Below are positions 17,861 through 27,633 of a DNA stretch of 64,000 bases, piece after piece. The stretch lies in the NCBI GenBank assembly GCA_000830175.1, contig JQIS01000005.1, positions 26,172 to 90,171 of the forward strand. The letters run 5' to 3'. Below the pieces are notes generated by a model. That model had not been told where the DNA came from, ran no database searches, and worked only from the letters and a program-made list of their open reading frames with translations. Made by a program: the position numbers and the translations under genes. The stretch is from Sulfurovum sp. FS08-3 (GTDB taxonomy: Bacteria > Campylobacterota > Campylobacteria > Campylobacterales > Sulfurovaceae). Within the stretch, counting starts at the first letter, position 1; each line of letters opens with the position of its first letter.

Positions 17861-18751
17861 ATGAAATTTGTAGGAGCGCATGTAAGCAGTAGTGGCGGAG
17901 TCGATAACGCACCGTTAAACGCCATGGAGATAGGAGCCAAAGCTTTCGCACTCTTTACCAAAAACCAACGCCAATGGGTCGCCAAACCACTTGAAAGCAA
18001 AACCATTGATAAGTTTGTGGAAAATTTGGAAAAGAGCGGGATTTTGCCCAAACATATTTTGCCTCACGATAGCTATTTGATCAATCTAGGGCATCCAGAC
18101 AAAGAGCAACTCGAAAAATCACGCCACGCTTTTATCGATGAGTTGCAACGTTGCCAACTTTTGGGGCTTGATAGACTCAATTTTCACCCAGGTAGCCATT
18201 TGGTCAAACTATCCAAAAAAGAGCCTCACTACGCTCAAATGTTGCAAGAGATAGAGGATAGTTGCCTCGAAGTCATAGCCGATTCGATGAATAGAGCCAT
18301 TGAGGCGACGAAAAACTCCTCTGTCAAGCTTGTCATTGAAAACACCGCAGGACAAGGGAGCAATTTGGGTTATCGCTTTGAACATCTAGCCAAACTCATT
18401 GAACTAGTCGAAGACAAAAGCCGTGTGGGAGTTTGTCTTGATACCTGTCATACCTTCACATCGGGATACGATTTGCGAACCCGTGAAGCTTATGATGCGA
18501 CGATGGATGCTTTTGAGAAGATTGTAGGATTTGAGTATCTTATGGGTATGCACATCAACGACTCCAAACCCACCCTTGGCTCACGTGTCGATAGACACCA
18601 CTCGCTAGGCGAAGGAGAGATTGGCTGGGATACCTTTGGATTTATCATGAACGATAGTCGCATGGATGATATACCTTTGATACTCGAAACCATCGACGAA
18701 TCGCTCTGGGCAAAAGAGATTAGAGATTTATATCATTTGATAGCGAAGTAG
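17861..18751 (+). CDS. nfo: Endonuclease IV (AP endonuclease)
   Basis: Zn-dependent endonuclease that cuts DNA 5' of abasic sites in base excision repair. The 296-residue protein has the family start [14 protein letters not shown]. The metal-site motifs are [50 protein letters not shown] and [12 protein letters not shown]. Length is normal. AAGGAACACA precedes the ATG. Its stop codon is directly adjacent to the stop of the convergent subtilase gene. Confidence 0.96.
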   Translation: MKFVGAHVSSSGGVDNAPLNAMEIGAKAFALFTKNQRQWVAKPLESKTIDKFVENLEKSGILPKHILPHDSYLINLGHPDKEQLEKSRHAFIDELQRCQLLGLDRLNFHPGSHLVKLSKKEPHYAQMLQEIEDSCLEVIADSMNRAIEATKNSSVKLVIENTAGQGSNLGYRFEHLAKLIELVEDKSRVGVCLDTCHTFTSGYDLRTREAYDATMDAFEKIVGFEYLMGMHINDSKPTLGSRVDRHHSLGEGEIGWDTFGFIMNDSRMDDIPLILETIDESLWAKEIRDLYHLIAK

Positions 18752-19872
18752 CTACTTTTTATACTCCTTAGCTGCCAATACTGCTTTGTAGGCATCGATT
18801 TTGCCGTAGGCGTATTTGCGGTTCCATCCTGCGATGTACTCTACGTCTCCTATCTTTTGGGCGTTGGTGATGATAATTTCACGCACCTCTTGGGGTGTGA
18901 GGTCGGGATTGACACTGAGCATCAAGGCTACTACACCTGAGACAATAGGAGCCGATGCCGATGTACCCGAAAAAAGGTATATCCATCCTCCAATATCCCC
19001 TCGTGTAAACCCAACTGATACGCTCCATAGTCATCGGTTGCGACGATACCAATACGCTCACCTGCTGGAGCTAAAATATCAATACTATCGCCGTAGCTTG
19101 AGTAAGAGGAGCGGGTATTGGATTCGCTACTCGACCCCACCCCCAAAACAAAAGCGAGTTCGGATTCATCATTAATGCCGTAGCGATCCAAACTGTAGCC
19201 ATCGTTGCCCGAAGCAAACACCACGACAATACCTTCATCGTAAAGCTCTTTGATTTTATGGGCAACAGCGTCGGAGACATTGTTGGTACCCCAACTGCAA
19301 TTAATCACTCTAGCCCCACTCTTTTGGGCATACTCAAAGGCTTTGAGCGTATCGGCATCGGTGGTAAGTTGGCTATCTTGAATCAAAACAATTTTTGCTT
19401 TAGGAGCGACTCCTATCGTGCCTACACTGTTGGAAACAGCCGCCACAATACCTGCAACAGCCGTGCCGTGTGTGCCAAGCCCCTCACTTGAGACTTCATC
19501 GTTCTCATTGATTACACTGTAAGTTAAAACAATATTATCTTTTAAATCTTCATGATTGGCTTCAAATCCATTGTCAATAATAGCAATGGCTATCCCCTCC
19601 CCTTTGGTAATCTCCCACGCTTTGGCGACATTGGCTGAGGAGTCTTGGGTAATAGCGTAGTTGTATCCAAAAGTGCGATTGGTGGGTGCTTCGATATGCC
19701 ATAGGTATTGTCGGTAGGGGTCTTGTAGCTTAGCCACCTTGCCATCATACAACAAAGAGCTATCAATAAGAGGCTTTGGGGTTGTGTTTGCATCGATAGA
19801 GGTTGTGCCACCTCCGCCTCCACAAGCGACTAAACCAAAAGCCAAAAAGAGTGTGTAGGTTATGTTTCTCAT
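18752..19872 (-). pseudogene. Subtilase (S8) lipoprotein, frameshifted before the catalytic Ser
   Basis: The first frame (19872 to 18931) encodes a lipoprotein signal (lipobox LVAC), the catalytic Asp in IAIIDNGFEANHEDL, the His in GTHGTAVAGIVAA and the oxyanion Asn in VVFASGNDG. It then runs into out-of-frame sequence. The catalytic Ser segment FFSGTSASAPIVSGVVALML and a normal C-terminus ending AAKEYKK are in another frame, to a stop at 18752. The switch is at a six-A run (18970-18975). One added base restores a 373-residue protease. So the gene is inactive as written, phase-variable, or carries a sequencing error. It overlaps its propeptide-like partner by ATGA. Confidence 0.8.
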
Positions 19873-20243
19873 CGTGATTGTTTGGCTTTGATAAAATTGG
19901 GATGAGCGGATGCAACCCCCTCTTCATGATAGATTAAAGCAGCGATTTCAAAAACCCTATCCCTTGGAGTCACTTTGCATCGATAAAAACGGTTGCCTAT
20001 CTTTTCAACGACATCAATAGGATATTTTGCAACCAGCGTATCAATACTTTGCGTTTCAATAATAATCTCATCGCCTACCCACACGGTTCTATTGTATTCA
20101 TCTACAAAGGTATCAACCGACAAATGCGAACGTAAAGGAGTATCTTGTTTGGTGAGATATACTTTTTGAGCGTTTTGGTAGTAGAAAGTTTGCGGATATA
20201 AAAACGAAGAGAGTATCAACAAAAAAACCATCTGTTTTTTCAT
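19869..20243 (-). CDS. Secreted propeptide-like partner of the subtilase
   Basis: A 124-residue protein with a signal peptide (KKQMVFLLILSSFLYPQ). The mature part looks like the N-terminal domain of bacterial subtilases. That domain has a QKVYLT strand, a central beta-alpha-beta unit (IDTLVAKYPIDVVEKIGNRF) and the closing VASAHPNFIKA, which is normally followed directly by the protease domain. Here it is a separate gene whose stop overlaps the protease start (ATGA). The likely role is to act in trans as an inhibitor and folding chaperone, by analogy with I9-type propeptides (inference). Confidence 0.65.
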   Translation of the reverse strand: MKKQMVFLLILSSFLYPQTFYYQNAQKVYLTKQDTPLRSHLSVDTFVDEYNRTVWVGDEIIIETQSIDTLVAKYPIDVVEKIGNRFYRCKVTPRDRVFEIAALIYHEEGVASAHPNFIKAKQSR

Positions 20244-20274
20244 AATTTTTCTTTCATTATATTAGTCTCCTTTG

Positions 20275-20422
20275 CAAGAAGCAAAGCCCCTTGCAAATTC
20301 CTCTCACTAAAGCTTCGCCCTTGGCGAGAGAAACCTTTATGATTTTGACAAGAAGCAAAGCCCCTTGCAAATTCCTCTCACTAAAGCTTCGCCCTTGGCG
20401 AGAGAAACCTTTATGATTTTAA
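20275..20422. repeat. Two tandem copies of a 74-bp unit behind bamA
   Basis: A unit beginning CAAGAAGCAAAGCCCCTTGC occurs at 20275-20348 and again at 20349-20422, almost identical base for base. Each contains an imperfect CTCTC...GAGAG inverted repeat. It directly follows the bamA stop on the minus strand. Confidence 0.85.
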
Positions 20423-20426
20423 GGGG

Positions 20427-22661
20427 TTAAAATTTTGTCCCCATTGAAAATTCAAAGGTACTTGTGCTATCACCTGTCTCATCATCCAAAGCTTTGGCAA
20501 AGACGAGATTGATAGGACCAAAGCCCGATTGCCACTCGATGACGACACCCGCTGAACTTCGTTTGATCTCATCAAAGCTATCTTCACCTATCATACCGTA
20601 GTCATAGAAACCTGTCAAACGCATTTTGGCTTCGGTAGAGAGCGGGATACTTGCCTCGATACTGGTTGTGAAGTTTTGAAGTCCCCCTGTTCGTCTGCCC
20701 AATGTATCTCTAGGAGAGAGTGAGTAGGCGTTGTATCCTCTTAAGCTTCCAATACCACCCATAAAGAGTTTTTCAGCAATAGGCACATACCCCTCGTCGG
20801 TGATGTAATTAACTCTGGCTTTGTATCGCAAAATCAAATCGTAATCAATAATATCTTGGAAACCGTAATAAGCACCAAATTTTGCTTTGTATTTGATAAA
20901 CTCAGCATCTCCGCCCAATCCAGCATATTCGATGTTGAGTCCTGCAATGATACCCTCACGTGCTACATAAAAATCATCGGTGTTGTCGAAATTAAATCCA
21001 AGAAGTCCTGCACTTTTGATATATGTACCTGTAAAGATAGGGTCAATTACCCCTCCACCAATAGCGTTGGGATTGGCAGCGTTATTGGCTTCATGGAAAT
21101 CAGTATCAACATAGGCGTATCCCAATGAAGCATAGAAGTTTCGAGTAAGCTGTTTGCCCACCGCAATACTTCCACCAATTTGCTCTTGATCATAATCGAT
21201 ATACTCATAGTCTCGTTTGTAGAGGTTGAGTGCCAATGAGTATTCGCTATCAAAGATTCTTGGGTTGGAGAAACCTACATTGTAGTTGGTTGAGACCTCC
21301 GAAACATCAAATCCTAGACTCGCCGTAATCCCTGTACCAAAGATGTTTTTATCCGATACACTCGCATTGAGCATAAACCCTTCATAGCTTCCGTATCCAC
21401 CCCCTGCAGTAATACTACCTGTGGCAGTCTCTTCGACTTTGACGTGCAAATCAACTTTGTCGGCCGATACACGCTTAGGAGTAATATCGACTTTTTCAAA
21501 AAATCCTGTACGTCCCAAAGCACTTTTGGAGTCTTTGAGATCGGTATAGCTATAGGTATCGCCTGGAGCTAGATAGATGTAGCGTCTAACTACGCTATCT
21601 TTTGTCGCACTGTTTCCTGAAATGATAACGTCATTGATTTTGACTTGATCACCTGCAAGAACCTGATAGGTTACGCTTACTTTTTTGTTTTGGGTATCTT
21701 TTTGGAAGTTTGGCACGATTTGGGCGTTGGCATATCCCAAATTTCCTACTTGTTCGGTGAGGTATTTGATATCTTGTCGCACTCTTTCGATGTTAAAGAC
21801 ACGCCCCGTTTGAAGCCTAAACTCATCTTTATCAACGGTGAGTCCTGGTACATTTTGCATAATATCGACACGTGCAACACGGTATTGTACCCCTTCATTG
21901 ACGACATAGTTTACCTCAGCGTTGTAAGTACCAAAATCGACACGCATAACAGGTTTACTTACAGTTGCATCAAGGTATCCTTGTTCAAGGTAAGCATCTC
22001 TTGCACGGTAAGCATCATAAGAGAGCTGATCGACATTGGCATCCCCGCTGTTACGTCCTGGCAAAAAGCCCAACACTTCACTCTCTTTGTTGGCGACTTT
22101 TTTCTCAATTTCGTTTTTGCTTAGATTTTTTGCCCCTACGAAATTGACTTTTTTGATATTAATCTTCTCGCCCTTATTGACTTTGAAGGTCAATGCCATA
22201 CCGTCGTTAATCTTTTTCTCTTCGATATTGACAACGGTATCGTAGTAGCCCTCCGATTCAATTTTTTTGGTTAGTGCTTGTTTGGCCTTTTCGATGGTGA
22301 TTTTGTCGTAAAAATCTCCTCGTTTGAGTCCTACTTGCTCCAATGCCTTGACACCATCTTCCTCACTGCCGTATCCCTCTACGTTGATATTGGTAATGGC
22401 ATTTTTCTCTTTGACGTGATAGACCAAGCCTCCGCCACCTCTGTTTTCGACATAGACATCACTAAAGTAACCCTGAGCAAAAAGTTTTTTGACTGACTCA
22501 TTGACACGTCGAGAATCCAATGGATCTCCCACATGAATATCGGCAACCTCTTTGGCTACCTCTGGCGATAAATGCACTAAACCATCGAATTTGATACTTG
22601 TAATCTTTTGCCCCATCAAGAGCGAACCTGCAACAAGTGATAACGCTATAATTTTCTTCAT
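20427..22661 (-). CDS. bamA: Outer membrane protein assembly factor BamA
   Basis: BamA inserts beta-barrel proteins into the outer membrane. The 744-residue protein has a signal peptide (KKIIALSLVAGSLLMG), five POTRA-type repeats (about 20-400, starting ITSIKFDGLVHLSPEV) and a C-terminal 16-strand barrel. The barrel has the conserved FMGGIGSLRGYNAYSLSPR loop and a terminal strand ending in Phe. A GTG at 22670 would add three residues. I prefer ATG 22661 because it directly opens a standard signal peptide, although the ribosome-binding site (AGAGAG) is rather distant. It is divergent from tyrA. A 74-bp tandem duplication follows it. Confidence 0.95.
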   Translation of the reverse strand: MKKIIALSLVAGSLLMGQKITSIKFDGLVHLSPEVAKEVADIHVGDPLDSRRVNESVKKLFAQGYFSDVYVENRGGGGLVYHVKEKNAITNINVEGYGSEEDGVKALEQVGLKRGDFYDKITIEKAKQALTKKIESEGYYDTVVNIEEKKINDGMALTFKVNKGEKINIKKVNFVGAKNLSKNEIEKKVANKESEVLGFLPGRNSGDANVDQLSYDAYRARDAYLEQGYLDATVSKPVMRVDFGTYNAEVNYVVNEGVQYRVARVDIMQNVPGLTVDKDEFRLQTGRVFNIERVRQDIKYLTEQVGNLGYANAQIVPNFQKDTQNKKVSVTYQVLAGDQVKINDVIISGNSATKDSVVRRYIYLAPGDTYSYTDLKDSKSALGRTGFFEKVDITPKRVSADKVDLHVKVEETATGSITAGGGYGSYEGFMLNASVSDKNIFGTGITASLGFDVSEVSTNYNVGFSNPRIFDSEYSLALNLYKRDYEYIDYDQEQIGGSIAVGKQLTRNFYASLGYAYVDTDFHEANNAANPNAIGGGVIDPIFTGTYIKSAGLLGFNFDNTDDFYVAREGIIAGLNIEYAGLGGDAEFIKYKAKFGAYYGFQDIIDYDLILRYKARVNYITDEGYVPIAEKLFMGGIGSLRGYNAYSLSPRDTLGRRTGGLQNFTTSIEASIPLSTEAKMRLTGFYDYGMIGEDSFDEIKRSSAGVVIEWQSGFGPINLVFAKALDDETGDSTSTFEFSMGTKF

Positions 22662-22763
22662 AAAACACACACTCTCTTATAGAAAAATTTTAAGAATAGT
22701 GTATCTATTTTTGGCTAAAAAGTTCATAATAAAGACTTAAAAATATCAAATTAACGCCAATAA

Positions 22764-22772
22764 TGGTATAAT
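22764..22772 (+). promoter_or_regulatory. Extended -10 promoter for tyrA-hldE
   Basis: TGGTATAAT, a perfect extended -10, 33 bp before the tyrA start. Confidence 0.6.
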
Positions 22773-22804
22773 CTCCTCTCTAAAATAACAAGGTGGAATA
22801 TACA

Positions 22805-23644
22805 ATGAACCAAAAACGGGTTGCGATTATTGGATTGGGGCTAATGGGTGGCTCTTTGGGATTGGCTATCAAAAAGGCTTCAAACGACTACTACATCATT
22901 GGCTTTGATCACAACAAAACGCATCAAAAAGAGGCATTGGAGTATGGGCTAGTCGATGAGTGTAGTGATGATAATGAGCGTATCACGCAATGCGATATTA
23001 TCTTTTTGGCTATTCCCGTCGATGCTATTATCCAAACCGTCAACGCTTTTGGGTCGGTTGCACCCCATACAACTATCATTGATTTAGGTAGCACCAAACA
23101 CAAAATATCAACCTCCATCAAAGCCTCGCTTCGTACCCATTTCGTAGCCGCTCACCCCATGGCAGGGACGGAGAAGTGTGGTCCTAGTGCAGCTTTTGAT
23201 ACGCTCTATAATGATAAAGTATTGGTACTGTGCGATCTTGATAAGTCAGGCGAACATCAAGTCCAAGTAGCTCGTGAGATATTTACGCTTATCAATATGA
23301 AAATCGTAGAGATGGATTCCCACCATCACGATAGACGTGCTGCCTATATCTCGCACATGCCCCATGCCCTTAGCTACGCTCTAGCCAATACTGTACTCAA
23401 TCAAGAAGACCCCAAAAGCATCTTGACACTTGCAGGAGGTGGCTTTAGGGATATGAGCCGTATCGCCAAAAGTTCGCCTACTATGTGGGAGGATATTTTT
23501 CGCCAAAACAAAGAGAATGTGTTAAGCTCTATCCAATGCTTCAACAAAGAGTTACACAAGTGCGAAGCGTTGATACAAGAAGAGGATTGGGATGGACTCA
23601 ATAGCTGGATGACCAAAGCCAATGCTTTGCACCAAATACTCTAA
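22805..23644 (+). CDS. tyrA: Prephenate dehydrogenase
   Basis: TyrA converts prephenate to 4-hydroxyphenylpyruvate with NAD(P) in tyrosine synthesis. The 279-residue protein has the nucleotide-binding VAIIGLGLMGGSLGLAIK, the catalytic-region AAHPMAGTEKCGP and the helical dimerisation half with HHHDRRAAYISHMPHALSYA. The start is set at ATG 22805, behind AAGGTGG; a GTG at 22793 sits inside that ribosome-binding site. It is followed 10 bp later by hldE, and the two are likely cotranscribed. Confidence 0.93.
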   Translation: MNQKRVAIIGLGLMGGSLGLAIKKASNDYYIIGFDHNKTHQKEALEYGLVDECSDDNERITQCDIIFLAIPVDAIIQTVNAFGSVAPHTTIIDLGSTKHKISTSIKASLRTHFVAAHPMAGTEKCGPSAAFDTLYNDKVLVLCDLDKSGEHQVQVAREIFTLINMKIVEMDSHHHDRRAAYISHMPHALSYALANTVLNQEDPKSILTLAGGGFRDMSRIAKSSPTMWEDIFRQNKENVLSSIQCFNKELHKCEALIQEEDWDGLNSWMTKANALHQIL

Positions 23645-23654
23645 AAGGCAGACG

Positions 23655-25064
23655 ATGAATATTTTAGTCGTGGGCGATTTGATGCTTGATTGTTATCTTT
23701 GGGGCAAGTGTGAACGCATCTCTCCCGAAGCACCCGTGCAAGTCGTTGATATTACCAAAGAGGACAAGAGACTCGGAGGAGCGGGGAATGTGATCAACAA
23801 TCTGTTGGCTTTTGGTGCAAACGTTGGGGTTCTTTCGGTAGTGGGCGATGACGATACCGCTGTGGAAATTCAAAAACTTTTAGAGGGGGTTGAGCAACAT
23901 TTGGTCACCCAAAAGGGACGCAAAACCTCTCAAAAGAGTCGCATTATCGCCTCGCATCAACAAGTCGTACGCTACGACAAAGAGTCCAAAGAGGATATTG
24001 ACCCCGCTTCGCAAGAGCAAATTTTGACCCTTTTTGAGGCAATTATCCCCCACTTCGATAGCCTCATACTCTCCGATTACAGCAAAGGAGTTTTGACCCA
24101 AAGCCTAACCCAAGAGCTTATTGCCATTGCCAATCGCTACACCATCAAGGTTTTGGTCGATCCCAAAGGGAGCGATTATAACAAATACAAAGGGGCTTAT
24201 CTGCTCACTCCCAACAAAAAAGAGGCACAAGAGGCGACACACATTGCTATCAAGGACTCCAAAGGACTACTACAAGCCCTACAAGCCTTACAAAATATTG
24301 CTACTGTTCCTTTGATAACGCTTAGCGAAGAGGGAATTGCTTTGCTTCACAATGGGCAGCTCATTCAAAAACCCACCGTGGCTAGAGAGGTCTATGATGT
24401 CACGGGTGCGGGAGATACGGTGATTGCCTCTTTGGCTTTTGGGTTGGCACAAGGCAAAGATATTCTCTCGTGTGTAGAGTTTGCCAATTTGGCTGCGGGG
24501 GTAGTTGTGGGCAAACTGGGCAGTGCAAACGCTACGCTTGATGAGATAGAGGAGTATAAAAGCTCACTCCATCAAAGCTCTATTGCATCGCATATCAAAA
24601 GTTTTGAAGAGATTACAATAATCGCTCAACGTCTCAAAGCCCAAAACAAAACCGTTGTCTTTACCAATGGATGTTTTGATATTGTGCATCGTGGGCATGT
24701 GGAGTATCTTGATCGTGCTAAATCTTTTGGAGATGTTTTAATTTTGGGTCTCAATTCCGATAGTAGCGTACGTCGTCTCAAAGGTGAGAGTCGTCCCATC
24801 AATAGCCAAGAGGATAGAGCCTATATCCTTGCTGCTCTTGAGAGTGTCGATTATGTGGTGATTTTTGATGAAGCAACGCCCTATAGCCTTATTCAAGCAC
24901 TCCAACCCGATATTTTAGTCAAAGGGGGAGACTACAAAGGCAAAGAGGTAGTAGGTAGCGATATTGCCAGAGAGGTAAAACTCGTCGATTTCGTAGAGGG
25001 GCGTTCCACAACCCAAACCATAGCCAAGATAGAGTCTGCTGTGAAAGCAAACAATTGCGTTTAA
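23655..25064 (+). CDS. hldE: Bifunctional heptose-7-phosphate kinase / heptose-1-phosphate adenylyltransferase
   Basis: HldE (RfaE) makes ADP-heptose for the LPS inner core. The 469-residue protein has a ribokinase-type domain (residues about 1-315). It contains RLGGAGNVINN, and its GAGD anion hole is in YDVTGAGDTVIASL. A cytidylyltransferase-like domain follows (about 330-469) with TNGCFDIVHRGHVEYL and NSDSSVRRLKG. Both activities are therefore present in the fused arrangement. The start at 23655 follows AAAGGC; a longer frame from 23622 would overlap tyrA and adds no homologous sequence. Confidence 0.94.
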   Translation: MNILVVGDLMLDCYLWGKCERISPEAPVQVVDITKEDKRLGGAGNVINNLLAFGANVGVLSVVGDDDTAVEIQKLLEGVEQHLVTQKGRKTSQKSRIIASHQQVVRYDKESKEDIDPASQEQILTLFEAIIPHFDSLILSDYSKGVLTQSLTQELIAIANRYTIKVLVDPKGSDYNKYKGAYLLTPNKKEAQEATHIAIKDSKGLLQALQALQNIATVPLITLSEEGIALLHNGQLIQKPTVAREVYDVTGAGDTVIASLAFGLAQGKDILSCVEFANLAAGVVVGKLGSANATLDEIEEYKSSLHQSSIASHIKSFEEITIIAQRLKAQNKTVVFTNGCFDIVHRGHVEYLDRAKSFGDVLILGLNSDSSVRRLKGESRPINSQEDRAYILAALESVDYVVIFDEATPYSLIQALQPDILVKGGDYKGKEVVGSDIAREVKLVDFVEGRSTTQTIAKIESAVKANNCV

Positions 25065-25157
25065 AGCGATAAAATGTTTATCAAATAAGAATTATTTTAT
25101 GCTATAATGCCCCCGATTTGTCAAGGTGGCTTTGCCTAACAAAAAGGAGATGTAGAG

Positions 25158-25580
25158 GTGAAAAACAAAAAAGTTATAGGTGCCAAAGAGAGCATATCCA
25201 TTATTGATTTGGAGCTTTTTAATCTTGATGCCAAAGTCGATACGGGAGCCGACTCCAACGCTTTGCATTGCGATGATATTTGGATTGACGGTGATGAGGT
25301 TGAGTTTACACTGCTTGATGAGACTCATCCTGCCTATCACGGCAAAACCATACGCTTACCTATCCACAAAATCAAACGCATTAAAAGCTCCAATGGATTG
25401 ATGCAACAACGTGCTACTATTCGAGTCACGGTAGAGTTTTTTGGCAAACGATACAAATCCGTTATCTCCCTAACAGATAGAAGCGATATGAAATACCCTA
25501 TGCTCATCGGTCGTAAGTTTATGAGTGGTCGATTTTTGGTCGATGTATCCAAAGAGTATCTAAGTACAAAGGAAAACTAA
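25158..25580 (+). CDS. rimB: RimB-type retropepsin-like protease (PF05618)
   Basis: A 140-residue protein of the family once labelled ATP-dependent zinc protease, with an aspartic-protease-like active site ([14 protein letters not shown]) and [16 protein letters not shown] near the C-terminus. In pseudomonads the family member encoded with RimK (RimB) acts on glutamate tails of ribosomal protein S6. The start codon is GTG behind AAGGAGA. The stop overlaps the rimK start as TAATG. Partnership with RimK is strongly supported by this; the exact substrate here is inferred. Confidence 0.85.
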   Translation: MKNKKVIGAKESISIIDLELFNLDAKVDTGADSNALHCDDIWIDGDEVEFTLLDETHPAYHGKTIRLPIHKIKRIKSSNGLMQQRATIRVTVEFFGKRYKSVISLTDRSDMKYPMLIGRKFMSGRFLVDVSKEYLSTKEN

Positions 25581-26512
25581 TGCTAGTCTATATTTTATCA
25601 CGCAATGAAACACTCTACTCAACTAAGCGTCTAGTAGAAGCAGGAGAGCAAAGAGGATGGAAGATGAGGGTAATTGATTATCTCCAATGCTCTATTGAGA
25701 TTATGAAAGGGGAGCTAATGGTCAATTATCACGGTGAGCAAATCCCCGCTCCTGATGCTATCATTCCCCGTATTGGGGCAAGTCGTACCTTTTACGGCAC
25801 AGCCATGGTTCGACACTTTGAGATGATGGATGTCTTTACCGTGACGGGTTCGTTGGCTATCAAGCGAAGTCGTGATAAGTTGCGAAGTTTGCAAATTCTC
25901 TCCAAAAAAGGGATTGATATGCCCCGCACCGTCTTTGCCTCCAACAAATCAAGTGCCAAAGATATTATAGCCCTAAGCGGTGGAGCGCCTTTGGTACTGA
26001 AGATACTCGAAGGAACACAAGGGGTGGGCGTAGTATTGGTAGAGAGCGATAAAGCTGCCAAATCGGTACTTGAAGCCTTTTACGGTATGGATGTCAATTT
26101 GCTTGTGCAAGAGTTTATCGCCGAAGCAGGAGGAGCGGATATCCGAGCCTTTATTGTCAATGGCGAAGTCGTTGGAGCGATGAAACGCCAAGGAGCCGAA
26201 GGGGATTTTCGCTCCAACCTCCACCAAGGAGGCAAAGCCGTAGCCCATAAACTCAATCGAAAAGAGAAAGCCACCGCTTTGGCGGCTGCTAAAGCCATGG
26301 GACTAGGGATTTGTGGCGTTGATATGATACCCTCCTCCAGAGGACCTCTTGTTATGGAGGTAAACTCCTCTCCTGGACTTGAAGGGATTGAGAAATCGAC
26401 AGGCATTGATATCGCAGGAAGAATTATGGACTACATTGCAGCCAATGTAACCCCCAAAGAGGATGATGATATGAAGAAAAAACGACGCAAAAGAGATAAT
26501 ATAGGAGCATAA
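25580..26512 (+). CDS. rimK: RimK ATP-grasp glutamate ligase (ribosomal protein S6 modification)
   Basis: RimK adds glutamates to the C-terminus of ribosomal protein S6. The 310-residue protein has the RimK N-terminal domain ([34 protein letters not shown]). The ATP-grasp fold follows, with [15 protein letters not shown], the [19 protein letters not shown] segment and the metal ligands in [15 protein letters not shown] basic tail (KKKRRKRD) follows. Both junctions, with rimB and with the peptidase, are TAATG overlaps, so the three proteins should be made in a fixed ratio. Confidence 0.93.
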   Translation: MLVYILSRNETLYSTKRLVEAGEQRGWKMRVIDYLQCSIEIMKGELMVNYHGEQIPAPDAIIPRIGASRTFYGTAMVRHFEMMDVFTVTGSLAIKRSRDKLRSLQILSKKGIDMPRTVFASNKSSAKDIIALSGGAPLVLKILEGTQGVGVVLVESDKAAKSVLEAFYGMDVNLLVQEFIAEAGGADIRAFIVNGEVVGAMKRQGAEGDFRSNLHQGGKAVAHKLNRKEKATALAAAKAMGLGICGVDMIPSSRGPLVMEVNSSPGLEGIEKSTGIDIAGRIMDYIAANVTPKEDDDMKKKRRKRDNIGA

Positions 26513-27633
26513 TGGAACTCTTTTATGATATTTTAAAACAACTTATTCGTGTACCTAGTGTAGTGGGTGCCGAACACTCTTTTTTTATGTTTCTCAAACG
26601 AGAACTTGAGGAGCTTGAACTAACTGTTGAGTACTACGATGGATTGCTTGTGGCTACAGGAAACAACTCCCAAAGCGGTTACATATCGGCTCATGTTGAT
26701 AGGCATGGACTTATCTGTACGGGACACAATGAGTTTCAATACGCTGCCTTTATCGCCAAAAACCAAGCCGATTTGCAAGGCACATCCAACTCCGAACAGA
26801 TGCTCAAAAACTTCACTACCCGTTTTGTGGATCAAAAGGTACAAGCCTATCAACCCTACAGCGGTAGTTATCTGGGGATTGGAATCATTGAAGATGCCTT
26901 TTTGTGCCAACGGCGTAACAACATTATCTTCAAAGTCGCTGGATTTGACCACCTTCTTCCCTCTACGCCTATTGCCTTTATGGATAAGCTCACTATCGAA
27001 GACAATTTGGTCTCAGCTCAGCTTGATAACGTCCTCTCGGTTGCTATCATCCTCTATCTCTACCATTTGGGCTACCAAGGTACTGCCTTTTTTAGTGCTT
27101 CCGAGGAGGCGGGAAAGAGTTGGCGTTTTATACTCGAATGGTTTAGACGTTTTGACAAAACCACCGATGAACTTTTGGTGCTTGATACAAGTCCCTATCC
27201 TACTTTGGAAGATATTGCCAATTTGGATATTGTACTGCGTAATCGTGACGAAAACGGTCACTTTCGCTCTCCGCTCAAAGCCGCAATCAAAAAAATAATA
27301 CTCAACAAAAAGATAAAATACCACTTCAAAGATGCCTATCTCAAAAACAAAATGATGCAAGAGGGCATTACAGAAGGCTCTATTGGAGTCACGGAGCTAG
27401 GACGCTTAATCCATGCAACCAAAACCATTCAAGGCACAACATTGCAAATTCCTACCATCGGATACCATACCGCCAATGAGACGACTTACAAAAAATCTAT
27501 TGATGCCATGATAGAGATACTCAAATCCCTCTACGGTCTGGAATTGCCAACACCCTCAAAACCTCCAAAGGAAGTATATGCACATTTTAACCATCAATTC
27601 AGGCAGTTCCTCCATCAAATCCAAGCTTTTTGA
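26512..27633 (+). CDS. M42-like metallo-aminopeptidase
   Basis: A 373-residue di-zinc exopeptidase. All five metal-site positions of the M42/M28 clan can be placed: the His and Asp in SAHVDRHG, Asp in SAQLDNVLS, the Glu pair in SASEEAGKS, Asp in LVLDTSPY and the His in GYHTANET. M42 enzymes include glutamyl aminopeptidases. Coupling to rimK (TAATG) suggests a role in trimming or recycling glutamate peptides made by RimK, which is inference. Its last 18 codons overlap the start of ackA in another frame, an unusually long overlap. Confidence 0.8.
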   Translation: MELFYDILKQLIRVPSVVGAEHSFFMFLKRELEELELTVEYYDGLLVATGNNSQSGYISAHVDRHGLICTGHNEFQYAAFIAKNQADLQGTSNSEQMLKNFTTRFVDQKVQAYQPYSGSYLGIGIIEDAFLCQRRNNIIFKVAGFDHLLPSTPIAFMDKLTIEDNLVSAQLDNVLSVAIILYLYHLGYQGTAFFSASEEAGKSWRFILEWFRRFDKTTDELLVLDTSPYPTLEDIANLDIVLRNRDENGHFRSPLKAAIKKIILNKKIKYHFKDAYLKNKMMQEGITEGSIGVTELGRLIHATKTIQGTTLQIPTIGYHTANETTYKKSIDAMIEILKSLYGLELPTPSKPPKEVYAHFNHQFRQFLHQIQAF

